A program made the position numbers and the translations under genes. A DNA stretch of 64,000 nucleotides, taken from CALAED01 sp036378315. GTDB taxonomy: Bacteria; Actinomycetota; Actinomycetes; Streptosporangiales; Streptosporangiaceae. How positions within the stretch are numbered: the first letter of the stretch is position 1; each line of letters opens with the position of its first letter. The stretch is from the NCBI GenBank assembly GCA_036378315.1, contig DASUWU010000030.1, positions 6,153 to 70,152 on the forward strand, given 5' to 3'. Below the pieces are notes generated by a model, which worked only from the letters and a program-made list of their open reading frames with translations, ran no database searches and was not told where the DNA came from. Positions 1 through 8,637 of this stretch are shown piece after piece.

Positions 1-836
1 ACCCACTCGAGGTTGCGGCGGGTGCCGCCGGCGATCGCCTTGCGCTCGACGAGCTCGCGGACGCCGGGCAGCACGGGGACGCTCGCCACGTCGATGACGA
101 TGTCGACGCCGGACGCCGCCGCCATCTCGCCCAGGTGCCCGAGCAGGCCGAACCCCGTGATGTCTGTGCACCCGGCGGCGCCCGCGCGGATGGCCGCGGC
201 GGCGGCGCGGGCGTTGGTCAGCCGCATGGAGGCGACCGCGGCGGCGGCCACCTCGTCGGACGCGAGCCCGGACTTGACCGCCGTGGCGATCACGCCCGTG
301 CCCAGCATCTTGGTCAGCACGAGGGCGTCGCCCGGGCGAAGCCCGGCGTTGGTGAGGATCCGGTCGGGCGGCACCTCGCCGATCACCGCGAGGCCGAACT
401 TCGGCACCTCGTCCTCGATCGTGTGCCCGCCGATCGTGACATACCCGCACTCCGCGGAGATCTCGGCGGCCCCGGCGAGCACCTCGACGAGCTCGTCGGT
501 GGTCAGCTCCGAGCTGTTCCACGCCGTCAGGTTCAGCGCGAACAGCGGGCGACCGCCCATCGCGTACACGTCGGAGACCGAGTTGGCCGCGGCGATCCGG
601 CCCCAGTCGCGCGCGTCGTCGACGATGGGGGTGATGAAGTCCACGGTCGCCACCAGGGCGCGTTCGTCGTCGAGGCGCCACACGGCGGCGTCGTCACCGT
701 GTTCGGTGCCGACGAGCAGCTCAGGGTGACTGACCGATGGCAAAGAGCGCAGTACCTGCGCCAACTCGCTGGGAGCGAGCTTGCATGCTCAACCGGCGCC
801 GTGGCTGAACTGGCTGAGCCGGCGCTTCGGTTCCAT
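1..836 (-). CDS. selD: Selenide, water dikinase, selenocysteine-containing, 3' end beyond window
   Basis: It makes selenophosphate from selenide and ATP, the selenium donor for selenocysteine, selenouridine and selenoneine. The 278 visible residues read cleanly from ATG 836 (GGAGGTG ribosome site) if one TGA at 791..789 (residue 16) is decoded. The context is SHGAG-U-ACK, where family members carry Cys or Sec followed by a conserved Lys. Further family motifs include GDDAAVW (about residue 46), GGHTIEDEVPKFGL and TDITGFGLLGHLG. About 60 C-terminal residues lie off the left edge. It diverges from senA with 198 bp between them, so it is the likely SenC of a selenoneine locus. The alternative, a nonsense-broken pseudogene, is unlikely because the stop sits exactly at the known Sec position. 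Confidence 0.9.
763..781 (-). other. Hairpin just after the selD TGA, candidate bacterial SECIS
   Basis: Seven bases after the TGA the transcript can fold into an 8-bp stem (AGCTCGCT with AGCGAGTT, one G-U pair) closed by a CCC loop. A hairpin at this distance is what SelB needs to recode UGA in bacteria. The fold is read directly; its role is inferred, and the loop does not show a strict consensus. Confidence 0.5.
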
Positions 837-1034
837 TGCCGCCGTCACCTCCGCTGGTCCATTCGCCGCGTACGGGCCGGCCGACCGCCGTTGTCAATAG
901 GCAACGTGAAAAAAATGGGCCGACAAGCACAACTCATCTATTCTAGCAGCCGCCCTGGGGTGGTCGAAATGCATCGACCCGAATATCGTACGAAATGAGC
1001 GTGACAATGATGCGACGATTCGGCAGGAGGCGCG

Positions 1035-2342
1035 ATGCGGCCATACGCTGTGGACCCGGAGAAACTGGCTGGTTGGGTCACCGACGGTGCCGAACGCGCG
1101 CTGCAACTCGTCGCGGATCTCACCGACGAGCAAATGGTCGGCCCGCTGCTGCCGACGGTCAATCCGCTCATCTGGGAGATAGGCCACCTCGCCTGGTTCC
1201 AGGAGAAGTTCGTGCTGCGGCAGGCCTGCGGGCACGAGCCGATCCTGTCCTTCGGCGACGCCGTGTACGATTCCGGGGCGATCCCGCACGACACCCGCTG
1301 GCGGCTGGACCTGCCCACCAGGGCGCGGACCGTCGAGTACGTCCGCACCGTCGCCGAGCGGGTGGCCGAGCAGGTGCTCCGCCCGGACGCGCTCGACGTG
1401 GTGCACCACTTCGCCCGCTATACGGTGCACCACTACGACACCCACACCGAGGCGCTCACCTACACGCGGCAGAGCCTCGGGTACGCGCCGCCCGTGCTGC
1501 CCGGCCGCACCGACGCCGAACCCCCGGAGGGGATCGGCACCCAGGGCGAGGCCGGCGCCGTCGCCGGTGACGTCGAGGTCGCCGGCGGCCGGTTCGCGCT
1601 CGGCGCCCGCAGGTCGGACCCGTTCGTCTACGACAACGAGAAGTGGGCGCACATCGTCGAGGTCGCGCCCTTCGCCATCGCCCGCGCGCCGGTCACCCAG
1701 GGCGAGTACGCCGCCTTCGTCGAGGCCGGCGGCTACACAGAGCCCAGGCTCTGGGCCGACCAGGGCGCCTGGCTCGCCGCGACCGGCGCGACGCTCCCCG
1801 CTTACTGGCGCGGCGGCCCCGGCGAGTGGCAGCGCCGGATCTTCGACACGTGGGTCGACCTCGACCCGGACGTCGCGATGTGCCACGTGTCGTGGTGGGA
1901 GGCCGACGCGTACTGCCGCTGGGCCGGGCGGCGGCTGCCGACCGAGGCCGAGTGGGAGTTCGCCGCCTCCGGCGGAAGCTGGATCAAGCCGACCTACCCG
2001 TGGGGCGACGACGAGCCGACCGCCAAGACGGCGGCGACCGACTGGCGGTCGCTCGGCCCCGTCGACGTCGGCGCCTGCCGGGCCGGCGAGAGCCCGGCCG
2101 GCTGCCGGCACATGATCGGGAACGTCTGGGAATGGACGGCGAGCGACTTCGCCGCCTATCCCAACTTCGAGCGGGACGCCTATTTCGAGAATTCCGAGCA
2201 GTTCTTCGGCAGCCGCAAGGTGCTGCGCGGCGGTGCCTGGGCGACCCGCGGCCGCTACCTCCGTTCCATCCTGCGCAACTACTTCACGCCCGAGCGGCAG
2301 GACGTGCTGGCCGGTTTCCGCACCTGCGCGGTGCCGCGGTGA
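1035..2342 (+). CDS. senA: Selenoneine synthase SenA (EgtB-like non-haem iron enzyme)
   Basis: 435 residues with the EgtB layout. An N-terminal DinB-like iron-binding domain carries GHLAWFQEKF near residue 55 and HHYDTHTEAL near 134. A C-terminal formylglycine-generating-enzyme/sulfatase-modifying domain has GNVWEWTASDF and VLRGGAWATRGRYLRS. EgtB joins a thiol to hercynine; the SenA branch uses a selenosugar instead and leads to selenoneine. Substrate choice is inferred from the neighbours, selD on the left and senB 17 bases downstream, which is the sen arrangement. The start at 1035 has AGGAGG nine bases upstream. An ergothioneine-type EgtB is the alternative, but no egtA, egtC, egtD or egtE is visible here. 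Confidence 0.85.
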   Translation: MRPYAVDPEKLAGWVTDGAERALQLVADLTDEQMVGPLLPTVNPLIWEIGHLAWFQEKFVLRQACGHEPILSFGDAVYDSGAIPHDTRWRLDLPTRARTVEYVRTVAERVAEQVLRPDALDVVHHFARYTVHHYDTHTEALTYTRQSLGYAPPVLPGRTDAEPPEGIGTQGEAGAVAGDVEVAGGRFALGARRSDPFVYDNEKWAHIVEVAPFAIARAPVTQGEYAAFVEAGGYTEPRLWADQGAWLAATGATLPAYWRGGPGEWQRRIFDTWVDLDPDVAMCHVSWWEADAYCRWAGRRLPTEAEWEFAASGGSWIKPTYPWGDDEPTAKTAATDWRSLGPVDVGACRAGESPAGCRHMIGNVWEWTASDFAAYPNFERDAYFENSEQFFGSRKVLRGGAWATRGRYLRSILRNYFTPERQDVLAGFRTCAVPR

Positions 2343-2358
2343 CCATGGCGGTGGCCAC

Positions 2359-3342
2359 GTGATCCTCATCGTCACGCCCGCGCCCGTCGACAGCGACCAG
2401 GGAAACGGGGTCACCGCCCGCCGGTGGGCGGGGATCCTGGGCGAGCTCGGCTGGCCGGTCGAGATGCGCAACGACTACGCGGGCGGCGACTACGCCGCGC
2501 TGATCGCGCTGCACGCGCGGCGCAGCGCCCCCGCCGTCCGCGCCTTCCACGCCGACCATCCCGACGCGCCGATCGTGATCGCGATGACCGGCACCGACCT
2601 GTACCCCGATCTCGATGCCACCGGGGTGGATCCCGGCGTGCTGGCCCGCGCGGCCCGCCTCGTGGTGCTGCAACCGCACGGCCTGCGCCAGCTCGGTCCC
2701 GAGCTGGCCCGGCGGACCCACGTGATCACGCAGTCGGTGCCGCCGATCCCGCCGCGGGCGGCCCGCAGGGACCGCTTCGAGGTGGCCTTCCTCGCGCACG
2801 TGCGGGCGGTGAAGGACCCGTTGTTGCCGGCCGCGGCGGTGCGGCTGCTGCCGCAGGCGTCCCGGGTGCGGGTCGTCCACGTCGGGGCGGCGCGCGACGA
2901 GGCGCTGGCCGCGCGGGCGGCGGCCGAGTCGGCCGCCAACCCGCGCTACGACTGGCTCGGCCCGGTCCCCAGGGCCGACGCCCTCGCCGTGCTGGCCCGC
3001 AGCCGGGTGATGGTGCTCACCTCCTCGCACGAGGGCGGCGCCAACGTGGTGTCCGAGGCGCTGGCCGCCGGGGTCCCGGTCATCTCGTCGGCCATCCCCG
3101 GCTCGATCGGGCTGCTGGGCGACGACTACCCCGGCTACTTCCCGCCGGGCGACGCGGCCGCGCTGGCCGATCTGCTGTCGGCGGTGGAACGCGACAGGGA
3201 CGGCATCCACCGGGAGCTGCGCGAACGCTGCCTGGCCCTCCGCCCGCTCGTCGACCCGGCCCGCGAGAAGGCCGCGTTCGCCGACCTGCTCCGCGCGCTG
3301 GGCCTGCCGGCGGCGGGCCGCGCCGGCTGCCGTCAGGTGTAG
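2359..3342 (+). CDS. senB: Selenosugar synthase SenB (GT-B fold)
   Basis: 327 residues from GTG 2359, 17 bases after senA. SenB joins selenophosphate to a UDP-sugar to give the selenosugar used by SenA. The N-terminus ILIVTPAP followed by GNGVTARRW, then IALHARRS and MTGTDLYPDL, is the pattern I associate with this family. The C-terminal half has a glycosyltransferase family 4-like nucleotide-sugar site (HEGGANVVSEALAAGVPVI). A longer frame reaches back into senA, but its extra residues look like out-of-frame senA sequence, so the GTG is preferred. Its 3' end overlaps the convergent flavoprotein gene by 10 bp. Confidence 0.85.
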   Translation: MILIVTPAPVDSDQGNGVTARRWAGILGELGWPVEMRNDYAGGDYAALIALHARRSAPAVRAFHADHPDAPIVIAMTGTDLYPDLDATGVDPGVLARAARLVVLQPHGLRQLGPELARRTHVITQSVPPIPPRAARRDRFEVAFLAHVRAVKDPLLPAAAVRLLPQASRVRVVHVGAARDEALAARAAAESAANPRYDWLGPVPRADALAVLARSRVMVLTSSHEGGANVVSEALAAGVPVISSAIPGSIGLLGDDYPGYFPPGDAAALADLLSAVERDRDGIHRELRERCLALRPLVDPAREKAAFADLLRALGLPAAGRAGCRQV

Positions 3343-4565
3343 AAGCTCGGCTCGGGATACTCGTCGAGCAGGGCGTACCGCCCGACCTCGCGCTGCTTGT
3401 ACGCCACCGGGTCGTGCAGGCTGTGCGTACGAAGGTCGCGCCAGAAGCGGTCGAAGCCGTACCGCGCGGCGGTGGCCCTGGCGCCCATCACGTCGAAGAC
3501 GCGGGTGCAGACCTCGAGGCCGTCCTTGATGATCCGCTGCTTGGCGGCCGCGATGCGCACCGCGGTCGCGCCGCGCTGCTGGATGGTGACCGACTCGCGC
3601 GGCGCGTGCAGCAACGCGGAGATCTCCTGGTTGACCCGGTCGATCAGCGCCTCGGTGGCCCAGAGCTTGGAGCGGAAGTCGCCGTAGGCCTCGAGGATGT
3701 ACCACTCCTCGGTGGCCGATGCCTTGTTGTCGCCCCCGTACGGCCAGGGCCGCGTGGTGGTCCGGGTGTACTCGGCGGCCGCCGCCAGCGCGCCCTCGGC
3801 GATCCCCTGGTACATGTTCGTCATGATGATCTGGAGGGTGAGCAGGGACAGGCTGTTGTAGACCAGTGGCCTGATCTGCTTGTCGGCGTACCCGATCGCC
3901 GCCGACCACGGCACCCGCAGGTCGGCCAGCGTCACGCTGCCCGACTCGGTCAGCCGCTGCCCCATGTTGTCCCAGTCATGGTTGTACGAAAGGCCGGGCG
4001 CGTTCGACTCGACGACCACGAACGCCGGCCGGCCGTCCCGCAGGGTGCCGAGCAGGCAGGTGAGGTCGGAGACCACGCTGCCCGACGCGAAGGACTTGCG
4101 GCCGTTCAACAGCAGGGTGTCGCCTTCGTCGACGGCGACGACGTCGTTGTCCCTGGGGTTGATCGCCCCGCCGTAGAAGTGGCAGTTCCGCGTGTACAGC
4201 TCGTCGTACCTGGCGATCTGTTCCGCCGTGCCGAAGAACCGGACCGCCCAGGCCCACAGGTAGTGGTAACCCAGCAACTGGCCGATGGAGCCGTCCGCCG
4301 CCGACACTTCCCGGCACACCCGCAGCGCGGTCGTCCACTTCTCGCCGGCACCGCCGTACTCCTCGGGTCCGAGCAACGTGACGAGACCGGCGTCCTTCAG
4401 CAACCGGATCTCCGCGTGCGGCGGCTTGCCTTCGCGCTCGCGCTGCGGCGCGTCGACCGCCAGCGCCCGCGCCACCTTGCGGGCGCGCTCGACCCAGCCC
4501 TCCGGGCCGGCCGGACGGATCCCGAAATCACTCGCCAACGGATCTGTCGTCGTCATGGTCGTCAT
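3333..4565 (-). CDS. Acyl-CoA-dehydrogenase-fold flavin monooxygenase (DszC/SfnB-like)
   Basis: 410 residues with the acyl-CoA dehydrogenase fold. The helical N-terminus has GLVTLLGPEEYGGAG near 60, the middle beta domain has GRKSFASGS, and a C-terminal helical bundle ends FWRDLRTHSLHDPVAYK. The WRDLRTHSLHDP ending and the absence of the usual catalytic Glu region resemble reduced-flavin-dependent monooxygenases acting on sulfur or nitrogen compounds (DszC, SfnB), which need a separate flavin reductase. A candidate partner is the reductase at 18199. It is the last gene of a leftward run but also has its own upstream box at 4592-4612. The substrate is unknown. Confidence 0.7.
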   Translation of the reverse strand: MTTMTTTDPLASDFGIRPAGPEGWVERARKVARALAVDAPQREREGKPPHAEIRLLKDAGLVTLLGPEEYGGAGEKWTTALRVCREVSAADGSIGQLLGYHYLWAWAVRFFGTAEQIARYDELYTRNCHFYGGAINPRDNDVVAVDEGDTLLLNGRKSFASGSVVSDLTCLLGTLRDGRPAFVVVESNAPGLSYNHDWDNMGQRLTESGSVTLADLRVPWSAAIGYADKQIRPLVYNSLSLLTLQIIMTNMYQGIAEGALAAAAEYTRTTTRPWPYGGDNKASATEEWYILEAYGDFRSKLWATEALIDRVNQEISALLHAPRESVTIQQRGATAVRIAAAKQRIIKDGLEVCTRVFDVMGARATAARYGFDRFWRDLRTHSLHDPVAYKQREVGRYALLDEYPEPSFYT

Positions 4566-4591
4566 CCGTTCTGCCGTCCACGGAACGGCTT

Positions 4592-4645
4592 ATTACTAAC
4601 AAAACATATAGTCTCGACCATGACATGGACGGCAGACACCGTCAA
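4592..4645 (-). promoter_or_regulatory. Conserved promoter/operator box before the DszC-like gene
   Basis: On the minus strand TTGACG (4645..4640) is followed after 27 bases by ACTATAT, six bases, then TTAGTAAT (ending 4592), and 26 bases later the ATG at 4565. The same elements at the same spacings precede the ABC lipoprotein gene at 36262, so this is unlikely to be chance. The bound protein is unknown. Confidence 0.55.
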
Positions 4646-4674
4646 GCACCACCGTGCGCTACGGGTTTGAAGAG

Positions 4675-5886
4675 CTACATGAAGTTGCGGGTGTGCAGCG
4701 ACGACAGCTCGACGGCCTCGTCGGCGGGGAAGCCGAGCCTGATCAGCCGGTGCTGCCGGCCCTCGTCCATCTCCTGCTGCAGCGCCTGCACCCGCTGGTA
4801 GCCATGCCGGATGGCGGCCGGCGTCCACTCCCCGGCGGCCAGGACGATCAACGCGTCGAACACGTCCTGGTTGAGCCCGGCGGTGTCGACCAGCGCGTCG
4901 TGCCGGCGCTCGACCGCGGCCCGCAGCCGGCCGCGCAACGCGGGGTCGACCTTCGACTGGTGCTGCAGATGACCCACCCCGAAGGCGACGTGCCGCGCCT
5001 CGTCCTGCCGCGCCAGCCGGGTGACCTGCCGCGTCACCGGGTCGGGCGCGTTGGCGTCGAGGAAGCTGAGCAGGTTGAGGAAGCTGCCCTCGCCCAGCAC
5101 GGACAGCAGGAACGACGCCAGCGAGAAGTCCGGCTCGGTGATCAGCGTGGCGAGGGACTCCCGCCCGCTCACCGACGACGTGCCGAGCTCCCCGCCCTTC
5201 AGCAGCGCCCGGCGGGTGAAGACGTCCATGTGCCGGGCCTCGTCGGCGGCCTGCACCGCGAGCAGCTGCTGCACCTCATGGAAGTGCGGGTGGATCCGGC
5301 TCAGCAGGCGGGCCGGGATGACCAGGGCGGCCTGCTCGTTCTCCACCAGATAGGTCATTACCTGGACGACCGCCTGCTCGACCTCGTCGGGCAGGGTGAA
5401 CTCGGCGTCCCACGGGACCACCTCGTCGGGCTTCCACTGCGACGCCACCGCGCTCGCGTACAGCTTGGGCGCCAGGTCGGCCCAGATCAGATCGCGCTCG
5501 ATGAGGTCGAACGGCACCGGAGGCCCGCCGGGCTCGACCAGCGCGCCGCGGGCGGCGAGCCCCCAGCGCGGGTCGGCCCTGGCGACGATCCCGTCGGTGC
5601 CCGGCCCGCCGGCGCGCTCGGCGCCCGCCCACCTGTCCACGTCGGCGCGGCCGCGGATCACCCAGGAATGCACGCCGGATGCCGCGTCGTCGGCGCGCCG
5701 GACCCGGTGCCCCTTCTGCCGGCACCAGGAATCGAGGTGGACGAGCAACTCGCGATCGCCGCCGGCCACGCCGAGCTCGGCGCCCGGCGGGGTGTCGTGC
5801 AGCGCCCGCTGCAGCAGCAGGTGGGCGCCCTCGTCGAACCCGATCCCTTCGAGGTCCAATATCGCCGGGATCGGAGGATTGGTCAT
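4675..5886 (-). CDS. TusA-like domain fused to ferritin-like di-iron protein
   Basis: 403 residues. Residues 8-65 look like a TusA/SirA sulfur-carrier fold (ILDLEGIGFDEGAHLLLQRAL, then a WCRQKGH-type helix), but the usual CPxP persulfide site is replaced. Residues 150-330 form a ferritin-like four-helix bundle with plausible iron ligands: ENEQAAL, HEVQQLLAVQAADEARHMD, GEGSF and RQDEARHVAFG, that is two DEARH motifs. It is probably a soluble di-iron oxygenase or oxidase. It overlaps the PhnD-like gene by the ATGA at 5883-5886, so the two are co-translated. I do not recognise a named family; the function is open. Confidence 0.6.
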   Translation of the reverse strand: MTNPPIPAILDLEGIGFDEGAHLLLQRALHDTPPGAELGVAGGDRELLVHLDSWCRQKGHRVRRADDAASGVHSWVIRGRADVDRWAGAERAGGPGTDGIVARADPRWGLAARGALVEPGGPPVPFDLIERDLIWADLAPKLYASAVASQWKPDEVVPWDAEFTLPDEVEQAVVQVMTYLVENEQAALVIPARLLSRIHPHFHEVQQLLAVQAADEARHMDVFTRRALLKGGELGTSSVSGRESLATLITEPDFSLASFLLSVLGEGSFLNLLSFLDANAPDPVTRQVTRLARQDEARHVAFGVGHLQHQSKVDPALRGRLRAAVERRHDALVDTAGLNQDVFDALIVLAAGEWTPAAIRHGYQRVQALQQEMDEGRQHRLIRLGFPADEAVELSSLHTRNFM

Positions 5887-6731
5887 GGCATGTACTCCGC
5901 CGCTGTCACTGTGCCGTTGTCGTCATAAAAGCCGACTTGTTGGACGGCCTCCTCCAACGCGGCATACCCACTCGTCCGCCCGGGAAGCCACGCGGTCAGG
6001 CCCTCGAGGTCGAACAGCGGCCGTACCTGCGGGTCCGCGTACGACATCGAGCTCAGCAGGTCGCCGAACCGCGCCACCTCCGGGTCGCTCGCGTCGCCCA
6101 CCGACATGTTGCAGTGGTCGAACGCCGGCGTGCGGGCGATCACCCGCGTGCTGCCGGACGGCAGCGTGCCCTCCTGGGTGAACAGCAGATGGTTGCCGTC
6201 GATGATGCAGGCCGCCGCGACCTCGCCGGCGATCAGCGCGCGGGCCGCGTCGCGCTCGCCGCCGATGTGGTCGCCGTGCAGGCCGACACCGACGTCGAAG
6301 CGGCGGATCCGTACGTCCGAACCGGGCCGCAGCCCCGACGCGCGCAGGTAGGAGCACGGGATCAGCGTGGCCTGCGGCGAGTCGACCGCGCCGACGCCGA
6401 CCGTCTCGCCCTTCAGGTCGGCGACGTCCTTGAACGGCGAGTCGGCCCGTACCACGACCACGGAGGTGAGGTCGCGGTCGGTGTCCCGCATCACCAGCGG
6501 GGTCAGCGGGCGGCCGCCCGCCCTGGCCAGCCGCTCGGCCCTGACCCAGGCCAGCGGCGAGTTCCACGCGGCGCCGACCCGGCCCGCGACGAGATCCTCG
6601 ACCTGCCGCTCGTAGTTGGAGTAGAGGACGTAGTCGAAGTCGAAGTCGCGTTCGCGCAGCCACGACCGGAAGCCGCCCCAGATGGTGACGACCTTGGGAT
6701 CGTAGGCGACGGCGCCCATCACGAGAGTCAC
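5883..6731 (-). CDS. PhnD/SsuA-like substrate-binding fold protein, no signal peptide
   Basis: 282 residues of the phosphonate-type periplasmic-binding fold (LVAGRVGAAWNSPLAWVRAE near 45-65, DSPFKDVADLKGETVGVG near 100-115). It begins directly with the first beta strand and has neither signal peptide nor lipobox, and no permease or ATPase is adjacent, so it may act in the cytoplasm as a ligand sensor or carrier, or even as an enzyme subunit. Start GTG 6731 is chosen because GGAGGT lies eight bases upstream; ATG 6719 is possible. It sits between two flavoproteins and the di-iron fusion in one transcript. Confidence 0.65.
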   Translation of the reverse strand: MTLVMGAVAYDPKVVTIWGGFRSWLRERDFDFDYVLYSNYERQVEDLVAGRVGAAWNSPLAWVRAERLARAGGRPLTPLVMRDTDRDLTSVVVVRADSPFKDVADLKGETVGVGAVDSPQATLIPCSYLRASGLRPGSDVRIRRFDVGVGLHGDHIGGERDAARALIAGEVAAACIIDGNHLLFTQEGTLPSGSTRVIARTPAFDHCNMSVGDASDPEVARFGDLLSSMSYADPQVRPLFDLEGLTAWLPGRTSGYAALEEAVQQVGFYDDNGTVTAAEYMP

Positions 6732-6792
6732 GAATTGACCTCCGTACGTCGATCGGGGGGTTGAGTCGTTCGGGGGGTTGAGAGGTTCCTCG

Positions 6793-7914
6793 CTACATGA
6801 GCGGCATACCCAGGGTGACCCGCCCGACGAACTCGTGAAGTGCCTCGGTCGTGGGCGCCATCACCCGCGCGGCGAGCGCGTCGCGGAAGAGCCGCTCGAC
6901 GCCGAGCTCCTTGCGGAACGCCGACCCGCCGCACAGCCGCATCACCCCGTCGGCCACCTCGGACGCGGCCTCGGCCGCCACCGCCTTGACCTGCAGGACG
7001 CGCAGGGTGGCGTCCTCGCGGCCGGTGCCGAGCGCGGTGAGGGTGTCGCGCAGGAAGGCGCGGACCTCGTCGGTACGGATCCGCAGCTTGGCGAACCGCG
7101 CCCGCAGCTCCGGCTGCTCGGCCATCGACTGGCCGAGGTGCTCAAGGCGGGTGCCGGTAAGGCGCGCGCCGGCCCGGGCCACGAGCGCCTCCATCAGGCC
7201 GAGCGAGAAGGCGGCGTTCAGCACGAGGAAGTACGGCAGCGCGGTCTGCAGCGCGATGTCGAGGCCGGCGCCGTCCGCGCCGAGCATCGCCTCGCGCGAG
7301 ACCCGCGCGCTCTCGGCGGTGACCGGCTTCGATGCGTTGCCGCGCAGGCCGAGCCCGTCGAAGGAGCCGCTGATGGTGACACCCGAGGTGTCGCGCGGGA
7401 CGAGCCAGAGGGTCATCGGGCCCTCCGCGGCGAGGGCCCTGCTCGACCACACGTAGCTGTCGGCCTCTCCGGCCGAGGTGACCCAGCTCTTGCGGGCGTC
7501 GAGCGCGACGTGCCCGTTCGCGGCGGTCGCCGTGCCGAGCGGCGCCCAGAAATGGCTGCGGGATCCGGTCTCGGAGAAGGCGAGCGTCGTCAGATGCCCG
7601 TCGCCGGCGATCGCGCGGCGGATGTCCTCGCCGCCGTGCGCTTCGATCAGCGCGGTGGCCGCGTAGTGCATCAGCAGGACCATGGCGGTCGAACCGCAGA
7701 CGCCGCCGAGGTGTTCGATCACGTCGGCCGCCGCGGCCAGGTCACCGCCCCGGCCACCGACCTCTTCGGCACTGATCAGCCCGAGCAGCCCCTGCTTGGC
7801 GAGCGCCTCGATGTTCGCCCTGGGAAATGCGCCCGACCGGTCGATCTCGGCCGCGTTCGGCTCTACGGTCTCGTCGATCACGGCGCTCAGCGATGCCGAG
7901 TGCGCAAACGCCAT
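6793..7914 (-). CDS. Acyl-CoA dehydrogenase family protein
   Basis: 373 residues from ATG 7914 (GAGGGGG eight bases upstream). Full acyl-CoA dehydrogenase layout: LLGLISAEEVGGRGGD near 50, LAFSETGSRSHFW near 115, a middle domain with DARKSWVTSAGEAD, and a C-terminal helical bundle with MRLCGGSAFRKELGVERLFRDALAARVMAPT. It is the first gene of the leftward four-gene run. Its pairing with a DszC-like flavoprotein and a di-iron protein argues for a dedicated oxidation pathway rather than fatty-acid beta-oxidation. The substrate cannot be told. Confidence 0.8.
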   Translation of the reverse strand: MAFAHSASLSAVIDETVEPNAAEIDRSGAFPRANIEALAKQGLLGLISAEEVGGRGGDLAAAADVIEHLGGVCGSTAMVLLMHYAATALIEAHGGEDIRRAIAGDGHLTTLAFSETGSRSHFWAPLGTATAANGHVALDARKSWVTSAGEADSYVWSSRALAAEGPMTLWLVPRDTSGVTISGSFDGLGLRGNASKPVTAESARVSREAMLGADGAGLDIALQTALPYFLVLNAAFSLGLMEALVARAGARLTGTRLEHLGQSMAEQPELRARFAKLRIRTDEVRAFLRDTLTALGTGREDATLRVLQVKAVAAEAASEVADGVMRLCGGSAFRKELGVERLFRDALAARVMAPTTEALHEFVGRVTLGMPLM

Positions 7915-8223
7915 TGTGGTCCCCCTCACAAGTAACTGACTGACATCAAACGATTCCCGCTCGTTGGCACGATTTCACCAATCGGCCTTTGATACAAGGG
8001 GGAAGTCATTGCTTTCGAAAGTTGACGCTAACGAAAGCGCCTGCCTACACTCTGAGGGATAAATGCGGGGGTACGAGCGAGGAGCGATCATGCGGCAGGC
8101 AGGTGCCTTGTCGGTTGCCGGCGCCCACGCCCGGCCGCCGCGACGGGCCGCCGCGACCGGCCGCGGTCCCCGCCAGGACCGCCATCCGGCCGCGTTCACC
8201 AGGCGACTGCTAGCCTAACGACG
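7915..8223. promoter_or_regulatory. Divergent intergenic region with CTTTCGAAAG palindrome
   Basis: It separates the acyl-CoA dehydrogenase run (leftward) from arsR (rightward). CTTTCGAAAG at 8012-8021 is a perfect palindrome that recurs in the promoters of the MFS pump and the VOC protein. It abuts a possible rightward promoter, TTGACG 8022-8027 and TACACT 8046-8051 with an 18-bp spacer. No coding sequence is supported here. Confidence 0.5.
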
Positions 8224-8574
8224 ATGCCACCTCAACGATCAGGTCTTGACGCGGACGTGGTCTTTCGCGCACTCGCGGAGCCACGGCGGCGCGCCATTTT
8301 GAGCTTGGTGGCCTCGGTGGAGCTGCCGGCCGGCAAGATCGCCGAGCACTTCGACGTCTCCCGGTCGGCGGTCTCGCAACACCTGCAGGTGCTCAAGGAC
8401 GCCGGCCTGATCACCGAGCGGCGGGACGGCACCCGCCGGCTCTACCGGGCCAGCGAGATCACCCTGGTGGAGCTGCGCGCCTACCTCGAAGGCCTGTGGC
8501 GGCAGAGCTTCGAGCTCGCCAGGGACGTCCTGGAGGATGGCCGCGCCGGCGGCGGCGCCGCCGCGGCCGGCTGA
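8224..8574 (+). CDS. ArsR-family winged-helix repressor
   Basis: 116 residues. The winged helix spans residues 10-90: VFRALAEPRRRAILSLV, then KIAEHFDVSRSAVSQHLQVLKDAGLI as recognition helix and ERRDGTRRLYRA as wing. No metal-binding Cys pair is visible. The downstream gene encodes an SRPBCC protein 63 bases away, a common pairing in which the ArsR protein controls that gene. The CTTTCGAAAG palindrome upstream, and its copies at 12983 and 16451, are candidate operators; that link is inference. Confidence 0.85.
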   Translation: MPPQRSGLDADVVFRALAEPRRRAILSLVASVELPAGKIAEHFDVSRSAVSQHLQVLKDAGLITERRDGTRRLYRASEITLVELRAYLEGLWRQSFELARDVLEDGRAGGGAAAAG

Positions 8575-8637
8575 CCCCGGGATCTGGCACACTGGGCATC
8601 GCTGATATGTCGATGCCACGGGGTGAGGGCGCGCATT

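Noticed and set aside
1..836. selD as a pseudogene broken by TGA
   Set aside because: The stop falls exactly on the catalytic Cys/Sec position, the rest of the frame is intact and well conserved, and a start with a good ribosome site lies 15 codons upstream.
894..2471. 525-codon minus-strand frame over senA
   Set aside because: Composition is typical of a GC-skew shadow and it has no motif; the plus strand carries a complete EgtB-like protein.
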